DNA of 64,000 nucleotides from Micromonospora sp. PLK6-60 (GCF_019890675.1 NZ_JAIOAA010000003.1:372001-436000); one strand, 5' to 3'. Shown: positions 24,660 through 33,475, counted from the first letter of the stretch. A program made the numbers and translations. Notes: generated from the sequence alone by a model not told the origin.

Positions 24660-27542
24660 TCAGGAGACCTTGAAGCTGCGCGACGGGCTGTACGCCGTCG
24701 CGTGGTCCGAGTCACCCGGCTTGTACACCCGGTAGGAGTACGTGCCCCGGGCCGTCGGCTTGATCGAGAACGAGTACCCGCTCGTCGACGACAACGCCTT
24801 GCTGGTCTGGGTCTTCCACACCCCGGAGACCAGGCGCTGGAGATACACCGTCTGGCCCGCGTGACCCGGCGCGACACTCCCCGACAGGGCCACCGTGCCA
24901 CCCAGCGGGAACGACGTCTTCGACAGGTTCGCGTACACCACCGGCGCCACCGACACCGACCGCACCGCACTGGGCGCCCCGATGAACCCACCGGAACCCC
25001 GGTACGTCCACATGTAGTCGACCGACCAGGACGGCTTGTGCGTGAACGCCACGTAGCCGACGCTGTTCGACGTCACCGTCGCCACCCGGGTGAACGTCGA
25101 CGTGCCCTTGCGCCGGGCCATCAGCTCGACCGGCACACCGGCGATCGCCGCGCCGTTGTCCTTGCGCAGCACCTTGCCGGAGACCTGCACGGTCTTGCCG
25201 AACGTCAGCGACGTGACGCTGCTGGTGATGCTCGCCGTCGTCCCGGTCGCCCGGGCGGTCGCCACCGGGCTGAGCCGGCCGCTGCGGTCCTTCACCCACA
25301 CCGCGAACGCGTACGAGGTGCCGGCGGTCAGGTTCGACGCCGTGACCGAGCTGCCCGTGCCGGCGTACACCGAGGTGCCGGCGGTGGGCGAGGTCGGCGG
25401 GGTGGTCCCCGCCGCCATCCGGACGATCACCTGGTCCAGGTCGGTGAGCGCCGGCAGCGTCCAGCTCAGGGCGACCCCACGGTAGACGCCCTTCGCGGTC
25501 AGCGCGGTGACCGCGCCCGGTGCGTTGTCGACGGTCTTGAAGATGCTGGAGTACGCCTCCGCCTGGGTCGCGCCGGAGGTGTCCCGCACCCCCTTGACCA
25601 CGATCCGGTACGGGGTGTTGTCCAGCAGCGGCTTCGTCGGCACCAGCGTCACGGTGGACCCGTTGAGCGTGGCGGTGGTCGCCACGGTCGAGCCGGTCTT
25701 GCCGCTGACCAGCTTGACGGTGCCGGCGTTTACCGAATCCGGCGCCACCGGGCGGGCGAAGGTGACCTTCGGGGCGGTGGTGAGCGCCTGCCCGCCGACG
25801 AACGGGGCCGGCGTCACGTCCCGCACCCAGAGCTGCTCGCCGCCCGGGGTGACCACACCGGGCTCGCCGGTTGAGGTGGTGAGGGAGTAGGCGCGGGCGT
25901 CCCGCGATCCGTTGTAGTTGCGCACCGACAGGTAGTAGGTGCCCGCGTCCAGGGTGGCCGCGATGGTCTCCAGGTCGCCGGGGCCGTAGGTGTCGACCTC
26001 GTTGATCAGCTTCAGGTCGGCGTCGTAGAGCGCCAGCACCGGGTCGGTGCTCTGGGCCACCGTGTCCACGACGGCCGGCGGGTTGACCCGGCCGACCCAC
26101 ATCTGCGGGGCGGCCAGCGAGAACCGGTACCAGTCGATGTCACCCTCGATGCCGATCGTGCCGGTCGCCGAGGTGCCCAGCGCGGTCGCCCGGGCCGGGG
26201 TGTCGTTGGTGTCCCCCACCGACGGCGCGGTCAGCTCCGGGGCCCACCGTCCGCCCACCGCGGCGTACGCGTCGACCAGGCCGTAGCCGTAGTAGGGGTC
26301 GATGCCGCGCGGGCCGGCGTCCCGGGCGCTCCACCGCAGCCGGTTCATCACGTCGGCCGGCTTGAACGTCGGGTACTTGGCGCGTACCAGCGCCGCGATG
26401 CCGGACACCAGCGGCGCGGAGAACGACGTGCCGGGGAGTTCGAACCAGTAGGAGTTGTTCGCGTCGTACCCGGTGGAGACGACGTCCCAGCCGGTGGCCG
26501 AGACGTCGACCCAGTCGCCGGAGGAGCTGAAGTCGGTGAGCCGGCTGCCGTGGTCGACGGCGGCCACCGCCAGGACCTCCGGGTACGCCGCCGGGTACTG
26601 CGGCGTGTCGTCGCCGGCGTTGCCGGCGGCGGCGATCACCACCACACCCTTGCTGTAGGCGTACTTCACCGCGTCGTGCAGCACCGGGCTGTCGCCCGGA
26701 CCGCCCAGCGACAGGTTGATCACCTTGGCGCCCTTGTCGGTGGCCCAGATGATGCCCCGCGCGATGTTCGAGTCGTTGCCGCTGCCCTGGTTGTTCAGGA
26801 CCTTGACCGGCATGACCCGGGCGGTCCAGGCGGCGCCGGCGATGCCCTTGCTGTTGTTGGTGTTCGCCGCCGCGATTCCGGCCACCAGCGTGCCGTGACC
26901 GAAGTCGTCCTGGAAACTCGCGGTCGTGGTCGAGTTCGTGATCGCGTTGTAGCCGGGCACGGTCCGGCCCGTCAGGTCCTCGTGCGTGGTCCGCACGCCG
27001 GAGTCCAGCACGGCGATGACCTGGGCGGTGGAGCCCTTGCTGACGTCCCACGCCTGCGGCAGCCGCAGCGACTTCAGGTAATTCTGGTCGCCGTAGTAGT
27101 AGCCCGGGTCGTTCGGGTTGGCGGTGGCCTGCCGCTGGTAGTCCAGCGAGACGCTGGCGACGGCCGGGTCCTTGCCCAGCGCGGCCAGCAGCTCGGTGGC
27201 CGACCCGTCGGTCTCCACCTTCACATAACCGGTGCGCCCCACCTCGGAGGCGATCCGGGCGGACCGGCGGGACAGCGCCTTGTCCTTCGCCGACCGGGCG
27301 GCGCCCGGCTTGAACTTCACGAGGACCGCGTGCGGATCGTACGCGCGCTGCGCCCCCTTGCCGGGGCGCTCCTGGCGCGGTGACTGCTTGCTGTCGAGCT
27401 TCTGGTCGGGTGACGGCGCGGCCTGGGCGGCGGACATCGCGGGGAGCATCGTCCCCGCGAGAGCCATGGCGAGCGCGGCCACCGCCGAACGGCGGAGTGC
27501 CAAGAAAAACCCCCGTATAGGGCGGGCCCGGGATGGGCTCAT
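24660..27542 (-). CDS. Secreted subtilisin-family (S8) serine peptidase with Ig-like repeats
   Basis: A 960-residue preproprotein from ATG 27542; TTG 27503 behind CGGGGG is an alternative that shortens the signal peptide by 13. The signal peptide ends near AQAAPSP, and an I9-type propeptide follows (HAVLVKFKPGAARSAKDKAL). The catalytic triad is D180 (IAVLDSG), H216 (DFGHGTLVAGIAA) and S373 (LPGTSFSAPLVSG), with oxyanion N308 (AAAGNAG). After residue 440 come a PPC-like domain (GDIDWYRFSL), a Big-like domain, a fibronectin-type segment and two C-terminal Ig-like units (VQVSGKVLRK, VALSGSVAPGHAG). It is an extracellular protease. No sortase signal is seen. Confidence 0.93.
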   Translation of the reverse strand: MSPSRARPIRGFFLALRRSAVAALAMALAGTMLPAMSAAQAAPSPDQKLDSKQSPRQERPGKGAQRAYDPHAVLVKFKPGAARSAKDKALSRRSARIASEVGRTGYVKVETDGSATELLAALGKDPAVASVSLDYQRQATANPNDPGYYYGDQNYLKSLRLPQAWDVSKGSTAQVIAVLDSGVRTTHEDLTGRTVPGYNAITNSTTTASFQDDFGHGTLVAGIAAANTNNSKGIAGAAWTARVMPVKVLNNQGSGNDSNIARGIIWATDKGAKVINLSLGGPGDSPVLHDAVKYAYSKGVVVIAAAGNAGDDTPQYPAAYPEVLAVAAVDHGSRLTDFSSSGDWVDVSATGWDVVSTGYDANNSYWFELPGTSFSAPLVSGIAALVRAKYPTFKPADVMNRLRWSARDAGPRGIDPYYGYGLVDAYAAVGGRWAPELTAPSVGDTNDTPARATALGTSATGTIGIEGDIDWYRFSLAAPQMWVGRVNPPAVVDTVAQSTDPVLALYDADLKLINEVDTYGPGDLETIAATLDAGTYYLSVRNYNGSRDARAYSLTTSTGEPGVVTPGGEQLWVRDVTPAPFVGGQALTTAPKVTFARPVAPDSVNAGTVKLVSGKTGSTVATTATLNGSTVTLVPTKPLLDNTPYRIVVKGVRDTSGATQAEAYSSIFKTVDNAPGAVTALTAKGVYRGVALSWTLPALTDLDQVIVRMAAGTTPPTSPTAGTSVYAGTGSSVTASNLTAGTSYAFAVWVKDRSGRLSPVATARATGTTASITSSVTSLTFGKTVQVSGKVLRKDNGAAIAGVPVELMARRKGTSTFTRVATVTSNSVGYVAFTHKPSWSVDYMWTYRGSGGFIGAPSAVRSVSVAPVVYANLSKTSFPLGGTVALSGSVAPGHAGQTVYLQRLVSGVWKTQTSKALSSTSGYSFSIKPTARGTYSYRVYKPGDSDHATAYSPSRSFKVS

Positions 27543-27674
27543 GTGCCTCGCCGGCCCGGTGGGGCCGACGGATGACCGCAGTTTGCCAGGCATCGATCCC
27601 ACCAGGCCAGCACCGAACGGCCAGTGTCCGACCTGGCCGTTGGGACGGTACCGTTCCGTCGCTCCCGAGGCGGG

Positions 27675-28223
27675 TCAGCGCGGGCCCGTCCACTCGGGAG
27701 CAAGCAGCGACCAGATCTCGGTGTCGTGGCGTACGCCCTGGTAGTGGAACTGCTCGCGGAGCGTGCCGTCGAGGCGCATGCCGAGCCGGCGGGCGACGTT
27801 GCTGCTGGCGGTGTTCTCCGGACGGCAGTGCCACTCGACCCGGTGGATGCCCCGCACCCGGACCGCCCAGTCGACCAGCCGCGCCGCCGCCCGGGTGACC
27901 AGGCCCCGGCCCTGCCCGGCGGGCTCCGCCCAGCAGCCGATCTCGCAGTTGCCGCCGGCGACGTCGAAGGCGACGAACATGACCCCGCCGACGAGGGTGC
28001 CGTCGAGCCAGATGCCGTACAGCCGGCCGGCGTCGCGGGCGGCGAGGTCGGCGTACCGCTGGAGGGTGGCGCGGGCCGAGTCGAGGTCGGTGCTCCGGCT
28101 GGCCCACGGGATCCAGGGGTCCACGGTGGCCCGGGCCCGGTCCAGGTGGGCGAGGAACTCCTCGGCCTGCCACGGCTCCAGGGGGCGCAGCTCGGCTCGG
28201 TCGTGCAGCGTGATCGCGAACAT
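27675..28223 (-). CDS. GNAT N-acetyltransferase (RimJ/RimL-like)
   Basis: A 182-residue protein from ATG 28223. RimL-type features: LRPLEPWQAEEFLAHLDRARATVDPWIPW at the start, IGCWAEPAGQGRGLVTRAAARLVDWA (acetyl-CoA loop QGRG), and HCRPENTASSNVARRLGMRLDGTLRE. It acetylates an amino group, perhaps on an N-terminal Ser/Ala of a ribosomal protein or on a small amine. It stands alone. The dispersed element copy 4 begins 24 bp upstream of its start. Confidence 0.9.
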   Translation of the reverse strand: MFAITLHDRAELRPLEPWQAEEFLAHLDRARATVDPWIPWASRSTDLDSARATLQRYADLAARDAGRLYGIWLDGTLVGGVMFVAFDVAGGNCEIGCWAEPAGQGRGLVTRAAARLVDWAVRVRGIHRVEWHCRPENTASSNVARRLGMRLDGTLREQFHYQGVRHDTEIWSLLAPEWTGPR

Positions 28224-28246
28224 CCGCGCACTCTATGCGCGCATGC

Positions 28247-28298
28247 AAGGAGGGTGCCCTTATTAACGCCTGCGGTATAGCAGGGGCCCCCTGTTAAC
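28247..28298 (-). repeat. Dispersed GTTAAC/GGGGGCCCC element, copy 4
   Basis: On the minus strand it reads GTTAACAGGGGGCCCCTGCTATACCGC, GCGTTAATAAGGGCACCCTCCTT. It sits downstream of the endonuclease gene and upstream of the GNAT gene on the same strand. Confidence 0.85.
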
Positions 28299-28373
28299 GC
28301 GCCACGGCCGGCGCGGCCCAGCCGCCCGTCCGGCGCGGCCCAACCGTCAACGCGCCACCGTCGGCGCGGCCCA
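28298..28373. repeat. 53-bp imperfect tandem duplication at a gene end
   Basis: CGCGCCACGGCCGGCGCGGCCCA at 28298 recurs at 28351 as CGCGCCACCGTCGGCGCGGCCCA. The second copy encodes the last residues (WAAPTVAR) and stop of the endonuclease gene; the first is its downstream echo, meeting the GTTAAC element. Confidence 0.7.
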
Positions 28374-29243
28374 GACGCCCGGCGGGTGCGGCGGGAGTCG
28401 CAGGTCGGTGAGGACTCCGAAATGGTCGCTGGCCCACACCTCGTCGACCGGCTCGGCGAAGACCCGCCGGCAGTCCGCCACGTCGAGGGTCGGCCCGTGC
28501 GCACCGCACCGGACCAGCACATAGTCGATCCGACGGCCCCGGTCCAGCGGCATCAGCCCCGACCGGACCAGCGGGTTGTCCGGCGAGAAGGTGTGCCCCG
28601 GCTCGTCGCCCCGGACCGCCGCCCAGCAGTCCTGGTAGCAGACGCTGACGCCGGCCAGCGACTGCCGGCCGGTCCAGAACCGGACGCTGGCCGCGTCGGG
28701 TGCCGCGTCAAAGTCGCCCAGCACCACCACGTGCGGCTCGGCGTCCGGACCGTGCGGGTCGAGCCGTTCGGGTCGCCGCTCGGCGACGACCTCCTCGAGG
28801 TAGCGGGCCGTGCGCACCGCCTGCAACTCCCGCTCGTGCTCGGCGTCGTACTGCCAGGTCGGCTTGTGGTGGGCGACGATCACCGGGCCCAGCGGCGGCG
28901 GCGCCGCCACCTCCACCACGACGGCGGCACTCCACGGCAGGGCGGCGGTGCGCGGCGCCACGTGCAGGTCCAGCACCCCGAGGGTACGCATCGGCCACCG
29001 GCTGGCCAGCACGGCGCCGACCCCGTCGGCCGACCGGCCCGGGTGCGGCACCAGGTGATGCTCCGGCCCGAGCAGGTCGCCGGCCTCGTCCAACTCCCCG
29101 CCGCCGGCCACCTCCTGCAACGCCACCACGTCCGGCCGCAACGCGCGCAGCCCCTCGACCAGCACCGACCGGCGGCGTGGCCAGTCGGCGAAGAACGGCG
29201 CGAGCGTGTTCAGCGTGAGCACCCGCAGGGTGGTCTCCGACAT
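28347..29243 (-). CDS. Endonuclease/exonuclease/phosphatase-family protein
   Basis: A 298-residue protein from ATG 29243. It has the EEP four-layer fold: LRVLTLNTLAPFFADW at the start, RPDVVALQEVAGGG with the metal glutamate, VVVLGDFDAAPDAASVRFW with the catalytic Asp pair, RRIDYVLVR, and WASDHFGVLTDLRLP with the final Asp-His. It has no signal peptide, so it is probably a cytoplasmic phosphodiesterase; the substrate could be a nucleic acid, a lipid head group or an inositol phosphate. Its C-terminal codons lie in a tandem duplication. Confidence 0.9.
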   Translation of the reverse strand: MSETTLRVLTLNTLAPFFADWPRRRSVLVEGLRALRPDVVALQEVAGGGELDEAGDLLGPEHHLVPHPGRSADGVGAVLASRWPMRTLGVLDLHVAPRTAALPWSAAVVVEVAAPPPLGPVIVAHHKPTWQYDAEHERELQAVRTARYLEEVVAERRPERLDPHGPDAEPHVVVLGDFDAAPDAASVRFWTGRQSLAGVSVCYQDCWAAVRGDEPGHTFSPDNPLVRSGLMPLDRGRRIDYVLVRCGAHGPTLDVADCRRVFAEPVDEVWASDHFGVLTDLRLPPHPPGVWAAPTVAR

Positions 29244-29394
29244 TCCGCCATCCTGGGTCCGCTGCCGCCCGCCGGCAACCGGACGGGCCCGGCTCCATCC
29301 CGCCGCCGGCGGGACCCGGGCGGGCCGACACGATCGGCAGGACGGGGCCTAAATCCCTGGTCCGCCCGCAGGCGCATCGCCGATGATTACGGTC

Positions 29395-30063
29395 ATGGCC
29401 ACGTCCGGCAGAGCTGACCTCTTCCCCCGAGGGGCGGTCGACGGCCAGCGAGGGGGCAACGCCGCCTCGCTCCGGGCGACGGCACATGCCCTGGCGAGGG
29501 TCGAGTCCGCCGCGGCGGTGGTGCTCGTCGAGGGCATCAGCGACCAGATCGCCCTGGAGGCGGCCGCGGCGGGCCGGGGCCGGGACCTCGCGGCGGACCG
29601 GGTCGTCATCGTGCCGATGGGTGGGGCGCACGCGATCGGCCGCTTCCTGACCAGGCTGGCACCCCTCGGCGACCGGGTACGACTCGGCGGCCTCTGCGAC
29701 CTGCTCGAGGAGGAGATCTTCCGGCGCGGCCTGGCGACGGCCCGGGTCGGTTCGCCCCGTACCCGCGCCGACCTGGAGCGCCTCGGGTTCCACGTCTGCG
29801 TCAAGGATCTGGAGGACGAGCTGATCCGCGCCCTGGGCGTACCGGGCGTGGAGGCGGTCCTCGACGCGCGGGGCGACCTCCGCTCGTTCCGCTCGTTCCA
29901 GAGCCAGCCCGCCTGGGGCGGCCGCGATCCCGAAGCGCAGCTGCACCGCTTCCTGCGCAGCAGCTCGCGCCGCCACCAGCGCTACATCCGGCTGCTGGTC
30001 GAGGCGGCAGTCGACCGGGACGTCCTGCCCCGGCCGCTCGACGGGCTGCTCGCGGCCGTCTGA
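29395..30063 (+). CDS. Stand-alone TOPRIM (OLD-like) protein
   Basis: A 222-residue protein; ATG 29395 is preferred to ATG 29383. It contains a TOPRIM-like core: VVLVEGISDQIALEAAA with the catalytic glutamate (residues ~45-60), VVIVPMGGAHAIGRFL, and VRLGGLCDLLEEEIFRRGL with the acidic D-L-E cluster replacing a DxD. This is the wording of the C-terminal TOPRIM domain of OLD-family nucleases, but no ABC-ATPase half is fused or adjacent. A C-terminal helical part of about 60 residues follows. A nucleotidyl-transfer or nuclease role is inference. Confidence 0.72.
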   Translation: MATSGRADLFPRGAVDGQRGGNAASLRATAHALARVESAAAVVLVEGISDQIALEAAAAGRGRDLAADRVVIVPMGGAHAIGRFLTRLAPLGDRVRLGGLCDLLEEEIFRRGLATARVGSPRTRADLERLGFHVCVKDLEDELIRALGVPGVEAVLDARGDLRSFRSFQSQPAWGGRDPEAQLHRFLRSSSRRHQRYIRLLVEAAVDRDVLPRPLDGLLAAV

Positions 30064-30123
30064 TGCTTCAGGCGGCTCCCGAGCGCCCCCCGCCGCCGGT
30101 CGCCCGGTCGTAGGCTCCTGGCG

Positions 30124-30465
30124 ATGAGATGGCTACCGGACCGGCGCCGGGATCTCGCCGGATGGGTGGTGACGCCGCTGCTCACCCTGGTGGCGGCCCC
30201 GGTGCTGGCCTGCGCCGCCGGGCTCCTGGCAAGCCTCCTTCACCCCTCCCCCCACTCGCCGGCGCTGTGTCAGCAGGCGCTGGCCGACAACAGGTGTGAG
30301 GAGACCACCCTCCGGGTGATCGGCGGGCACGTGGCGATCGCGGGCGGGCTGTGGCTGCTGCTCTGGGTGGTCCCCTGGTGGCGAGGTCTTCGTCCGCTGC
30401 GCATCCTGCTCGCGGTCGCCGCGACCGTCGTTCTCGCGCTGCTACCGGTGCGGATGGCCGCCTGA
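30124..30465 (+). CDS. Small membrane protein of unknown function
   Basis: A 113-residue protein from ATG 30124. After a basic start (MRWLPDRRRD) there are three hydrophobic spans: residues 14-38, 66-85 and 89-110. Two cysteines (LCQQALADNRCEE) lie in the loop between spans 1 and 2 and could form a disulfide on the outside. I recognise no family. It is 60 bp after the TOPRIM gene on the same strand. Confidence 0.65.
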   Translation: MRWLPDRRRDLAGWVVTPLLTLVAAPVLACAAGLLASLLHPSPHSPALCQQALADNRCEETTLRVIGGHVAIAGGLWLLLWVVPWWRGLRPLRILLAVAATVVLALLPVRMAA

Positions 30466-30531
30466 CCGGACGTCACGCATTCCCGGGGCAGACCGGCCGA
30501 CCGGCCAGGAATCGGCCGAGACGGCCGTCGC

Positions 30532-31092
30532 TCAGGGCGCAGTCGTCGACTGCAGAGCCTGGAATCGGCGGTCGAACCAGTCTTTGAAAATGCCGATCAC
30601 GTACGGGTCACGGATCTGCAGGCCGGTGTAGGCGGTCATCTCCGGGATGCTCACGACGACCAGCCGGTCACTCAGACCCTGGATCCGGATGGCATTGTCA
30701 CCACCTTCGACGAGGTGAGCGGAGGCGATCGGGTCGAAGATGCTTCTGAATTCCGCCAGCGTGGGAGCGTACCTGTTCACGATGATCCGGAAGGACACCC
30801 CCTGCCCGGCCGCCTTCAGGACGGCGTCCCGCACCGCTTCGGTGTAGTGGTCACAGCCGACGCACTGGCCCCAGATCGTATCTCCCGGCCGAGTGTCCTT
30901 ATACATCGCGCCCAATGCCTTGACCAGTGGGTCGCGGGTGAGGAACAGGGTCGCCTTCCGGTCGCCGCCCGCCAGCTGGTCGAGCTTCACCCGGTTTTCT
31001 TTCACCTTCTGCCGGATCGTGATGATGCTCAGCGTCACCGTGGCGAGGCCGAAGAAGATCTGCACGCCGTACTGGATGATCCACGCCTTCAA
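30532..31092 (-). CDS. Membrane-anchored protein with PLD/TrmB-sensor-like domain
   Basis: A 186-residue protein whose ATG 31092 overlaps the stop of the upstream lipocalin-like gene by 4 bp. Residues 3-25 form one membrane span and 27-42 a charged linker. Residues 45-180 look like a single phospholipase-D-fold half: LFLTRDPLVKALGAMYKDTRPGDTIWGQCVG, GVSFRIIVNRYAP, then RLVVVSIPEMTAYTGLQIRDPYVIGIFKDWFDRRF, the latter typical of sensor-type PLD domains that follow HTH modules. The catalytic HxK motif is absent. This fold assignment is my inference. It is probably the membrane partner of the cotranslated upstream protein. Confidence 0.6.
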   Translation of the reverse strand: MKAWIIQYGVQIFFGLATVTLSIITIRQKVKENRVKLDQLAGGDRKATLFLTRDPLVKALGAMYKDTRPGDTIWGQCVGCDHYTEAVRDAVLKAAGQGVSFRIIVNRYAPTLAEFRSIFDPIASAHLVEGGDNAIRIQGLSDRLVVVSIPEMTAYTGLQIRDPYVIGIFKDWFDRRFQALQSTTAP

Positions 31093-31964
31093 GGACGCTC
31101 CTCACTCGACCCCTGCAACACCGCGGACTCCGCTACTCCGCATATCCGGGCTCGCCCCTGATCGGTGCCGACAAGCAGCCATCGATGGTATTCCGCGCTG
31201 GCCGCGGGCTCCACATATGACTTCGCCTTGACCAGGCGGGCTGGTCGGGCGTAGCCGTCGTAGCCGAACGCCTCCCGGAAGTGGCGCGCACCCTCGGCGT
31301 CAGCACTGTGCGCGGCACCTTGGGCCTCGGACCTGGCCAGCCATTCCGCCAACTCCTCCCATCGCCCGTTGGAGTGGGTTCGCACCTCCCCGGAGGAGTG
31401 CACCAGGCGCGCGGCCACCAGGGTTGAGTCAGCTATGACCACCGTCGCCCAACTCCAGCGGCGAAACGCCTCGGACATCGGCAGGGTGCCCCAGTTCCGG
31501 TCATGGTAGGCGTGACCCGCGGCCCGGTGCTCAGCCCCCGCGAACGCGATCCACGCCCGGGACGGTCCATGTGGCAGCCGTACCTGCCACCTGGCAGACC
31601 TCGCGCCCCCGTGGCTGCTGGCGATCTCACCGTCCACGGGCCCCCACGGGCCGCAGGACCTGCCCATTCGGATGTCGAGCGACAGGGCGGCGGTGCCGAC
31701 ACGTATCCGGAGGCCGTCCTCCTGCTCCGCGACGATGTCATCGACCGACAGACGCCCGTCTTCGGCGAGCGAGATCCGGTCGATCGGGACGGCCCAGCTT
31801 TCCCGTGCCGTCCCACCGACGTCGTAGAAATGGACCGACATCCTCGGCGAACCCCTGCCACCGCCGAGAATGTTGGTCGCCTGAACCGTCACCACGATGG
31901 CGAATTCGTCGGACACGTGCTGGAAATACCACCACCCGAACGACCTGTCATCGCCGGACTTCAT
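31089..31964 (-). CDS. CrtC/AttH-like lipocalin-fold protein
   Basis: A 291-residue protein. ATG 31964 starts MKSGDDRSFGWWYFQHVSDEFAIVV, the conserved opening of the CrtC/AttH (carotenoid hydratase / tocopherol-cyclase-like) fold. The diagnostic segment GHAYHDRNWGTLPM is at about residues 165-178. The family hydrates or cyclises isoprenoid or polyketide substrates bound in a double lipocalin barrel. No carotenoid gene is nearby. The 4-bp overlap with the membrane protein gene downstream implies a two-protein unit. The C-terminal 90 residues (SEAQGAAHSADAEGARHFREAFGYDG) are less conserved. Confidence 0.7.
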   Translation of the reverse strand: MKSGDDRSFGWWYFQHVSDEFAIVVTVQATNILGGGRGSPRMSVHFYDVGGTARESWAVPIDRISLAEDGRLSVDDIVAEQEDGLRIRVGTAALSLDIRMGRSCGPWGPVDGEIASSHGGARSARWQVRLPHGPSRAWIAFAGAEHRAAGHAYHDRNWGTLPMSEAFRRWSWATVVIADSTLVAARLVHSSGEVRTHSNGRWEELAEWLARSEAQGAAHSADAEGARHFREAFGYDGYARPARLVKAKSYVEPAASAEYHRWLLVGTDQGRARICGVAESAVLQGSSEERP

Positions 31965-32268
31965 GTCGCGGCTTCCGCGGGCTACGGGGCCCGGCCCCAC
32001 CGTCTCCACCGGCCGCCCCTCCCCGCCGGCGAGACGGCCGCCGGCACAGGTCCACTGTGGCAACCCGGGGCCACCGGCACTACCGGCGCACGACGCGCCT
32101 ACCGGGGTGGCCAACCGAGTCGAGACCGCTGGTGACGGCAGCCGGACGGACGCCTGATGCCTCGCTCGCCACTCGGTGTGGCCCCATCGGGCCATCCGGA
32201 AGCGGGCCGCAGGACCGTGCGGTCGCACGCGAATAAACCCGGCGACATCGCTGGTCGTCCCCGCCATA

Positions 32269-33015
32269 ATGGCCGGCGTGGAGGAGGTTGAGGTCGTCGT
32301 CGCCCACAACGAGCGCGCGACCCTGCGCGTCGGTGACGTGTTCCTGAAGGTCGACGCCGATCAGACGCGCCTGGACGTCGAGGTCGAGGCGATGGCCATC
32401 GCGCCGATCCCGACGCCGGAGGTGCTGTGGCGAAAGCCGCCCGCGCTCGCGCTCGCCGCCCTGCCGGGGACGGCACTCGGCCGCCTCGGCGAGCCGTCGA
32501 CCGCGTCGCCGGCCGCGTGGGCCGCGGCGGGTGCCGCCGTACGGAAGCTGCACGACGCCCCGCTGCCACCCTGGCAGGGCCGCCACCTCGACGGGTTGGC
32601 GCCCCGCCTCGACAGTGAGTGCGAGTGGCTCGTCACGAACGGACTCCTCGCCGCCGACCTGGTCGCCCGCAATCGCCGGGTCGCCGAGGCCGCGCTCCGG
32701 CCGTGGACGCCGGTGTTCATGCACGGCGACCTGCAGCTCACCCATGTGTTCGTCGAGGACGACGAGATCACCGGCGTGCTCGACTGGTCCGAGGCAGGCT
32801 GGGGCGACGCCCTGTACGACCTCGCCATCCTGACGCTCGGGCACGAGGAGCGGCTCGGTCACGTCCTCGCCGGCTACGGCACCGACGTCGACCTCGACGT
32901 GATCCGCGCGTGGTGGTCGATGCGAAGCCTGCTGGCGATCCGCTGGCTGGCCGAGCACGGCTTCGACCCGGCCGCGCCGGGCTGCGAGGTCGACGTGCTG
33001 AAAGCCCGGATGTGA
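32269..33015 (+). CDS. Aminoglycoside-phosphotransferase-family kinase
   Basis: A 248-residue protein from ATG 32269. It is an APH/choline-kinase-like fold: the N-lobe AHNERATLRVGDVFLKVD with its ATP-binding lysine, the Brenner motif VFMHGDLQLTHVFV (catalytic Asp) and VLDWSEAGWGDALYDLA (metal Asp). The substrate could be an antibiotic, a sugar or an amino alcohol. Closely related APH-type genes of actinomycetes are mostly of unknown target, so antibiotic resistance should not be assumed. Confidence 0.87.
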   Translation: MAGVEEVEVVVAHNERATLRVGDVFLKVDADQTRLDVEVEAMAIAPIPTPEVLWRKPPALALAALPGTALGRLGEPSTASPAAWAAAGAAVRKLHDAPLPPWQGRHLDGLAPRLDSECEWLVTNGLLAADLVARNRRVAEAALRPWTPVFMHGDLQLTHVFVEDDEITGVLDWSEAGWGDALYDLAILTLGHEERLGHVLAGYGTDVDLDVIRAWWSMRSLLAIRWLAEHGFDPAAPGCEVDVLKARM

Positions 33016-33027
33016 GGCCGGTCGGCG

Positions 33028-33408
33028 CTAATCCTCGGTCGGCGACGCGTGAAACCACCGCCGGGACGCCGCGGGCACCAGCAACAGACCGACGACGACG
33101 CAGGCACCGAGGATCTGCAGCAACCCGGACGCGTCAGCCTTGCTGACCGTGATCACGCCGTACCCCGCGGTGGCCGTCGCGAGCACGGTTGCCCAGAACC
33201 GGGCGCGCCCGCTGCCACGCCACAGGCCGTAGGCCAACGCCAGGAGCAGAAGCACCCCGACCAACCCGGCCGCGACGGAGGAACCATTGAACATCCTCGA
33301 CGCCGAGAAGGCGGCCGCCACGAGCAGGACCACGGAGGCGGCGGCGACCGGCACCGGAACGCGTCGCCGACCCTGCTCGATCATCGGCTCATGGTAGGGC
33401 TCGTGCAC
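33028..33408 (-). CDS. Four-span membrane protein of unknown function
   Basis: A 126-residue frame from GTG 33408; ATG 33384 is equally possible and neither has a clear ribosome binding site. Hydrophobic spans fall at about 19-36, 45-63, 70-88 and 95-112, separated by short basic loops (WRGSGRAR). It ends SRRWFHASPTED. No recognisable family. It is convergent with the kinase gene, 12 bp from its stop. Confidence 0.6.
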   Translation of the reverse strand: MHEPYHEPMIEQGRRRVPVPVAAASVVLLVAAAFSASRMFNGSSVAAGLVGVLLLLALAYGLWRGSGRARFWATVLATATAGYGVITVSKADASGLLQILGACVVVGLLLVPAASRRWFHASPTED

Positions 33409-33475
33409 CAGGGGCCACCAGCACCGGCCGCCGGCCCTCGATCAGCGCCCGGCGGCGTCGACCTCGGAAACGGCA

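Noticed and set aside
32269..33015. An antibiotic-resistance gene
   Set aside because: The APH fold is shared by many kinases; no substrate-specific motif supports resistance.
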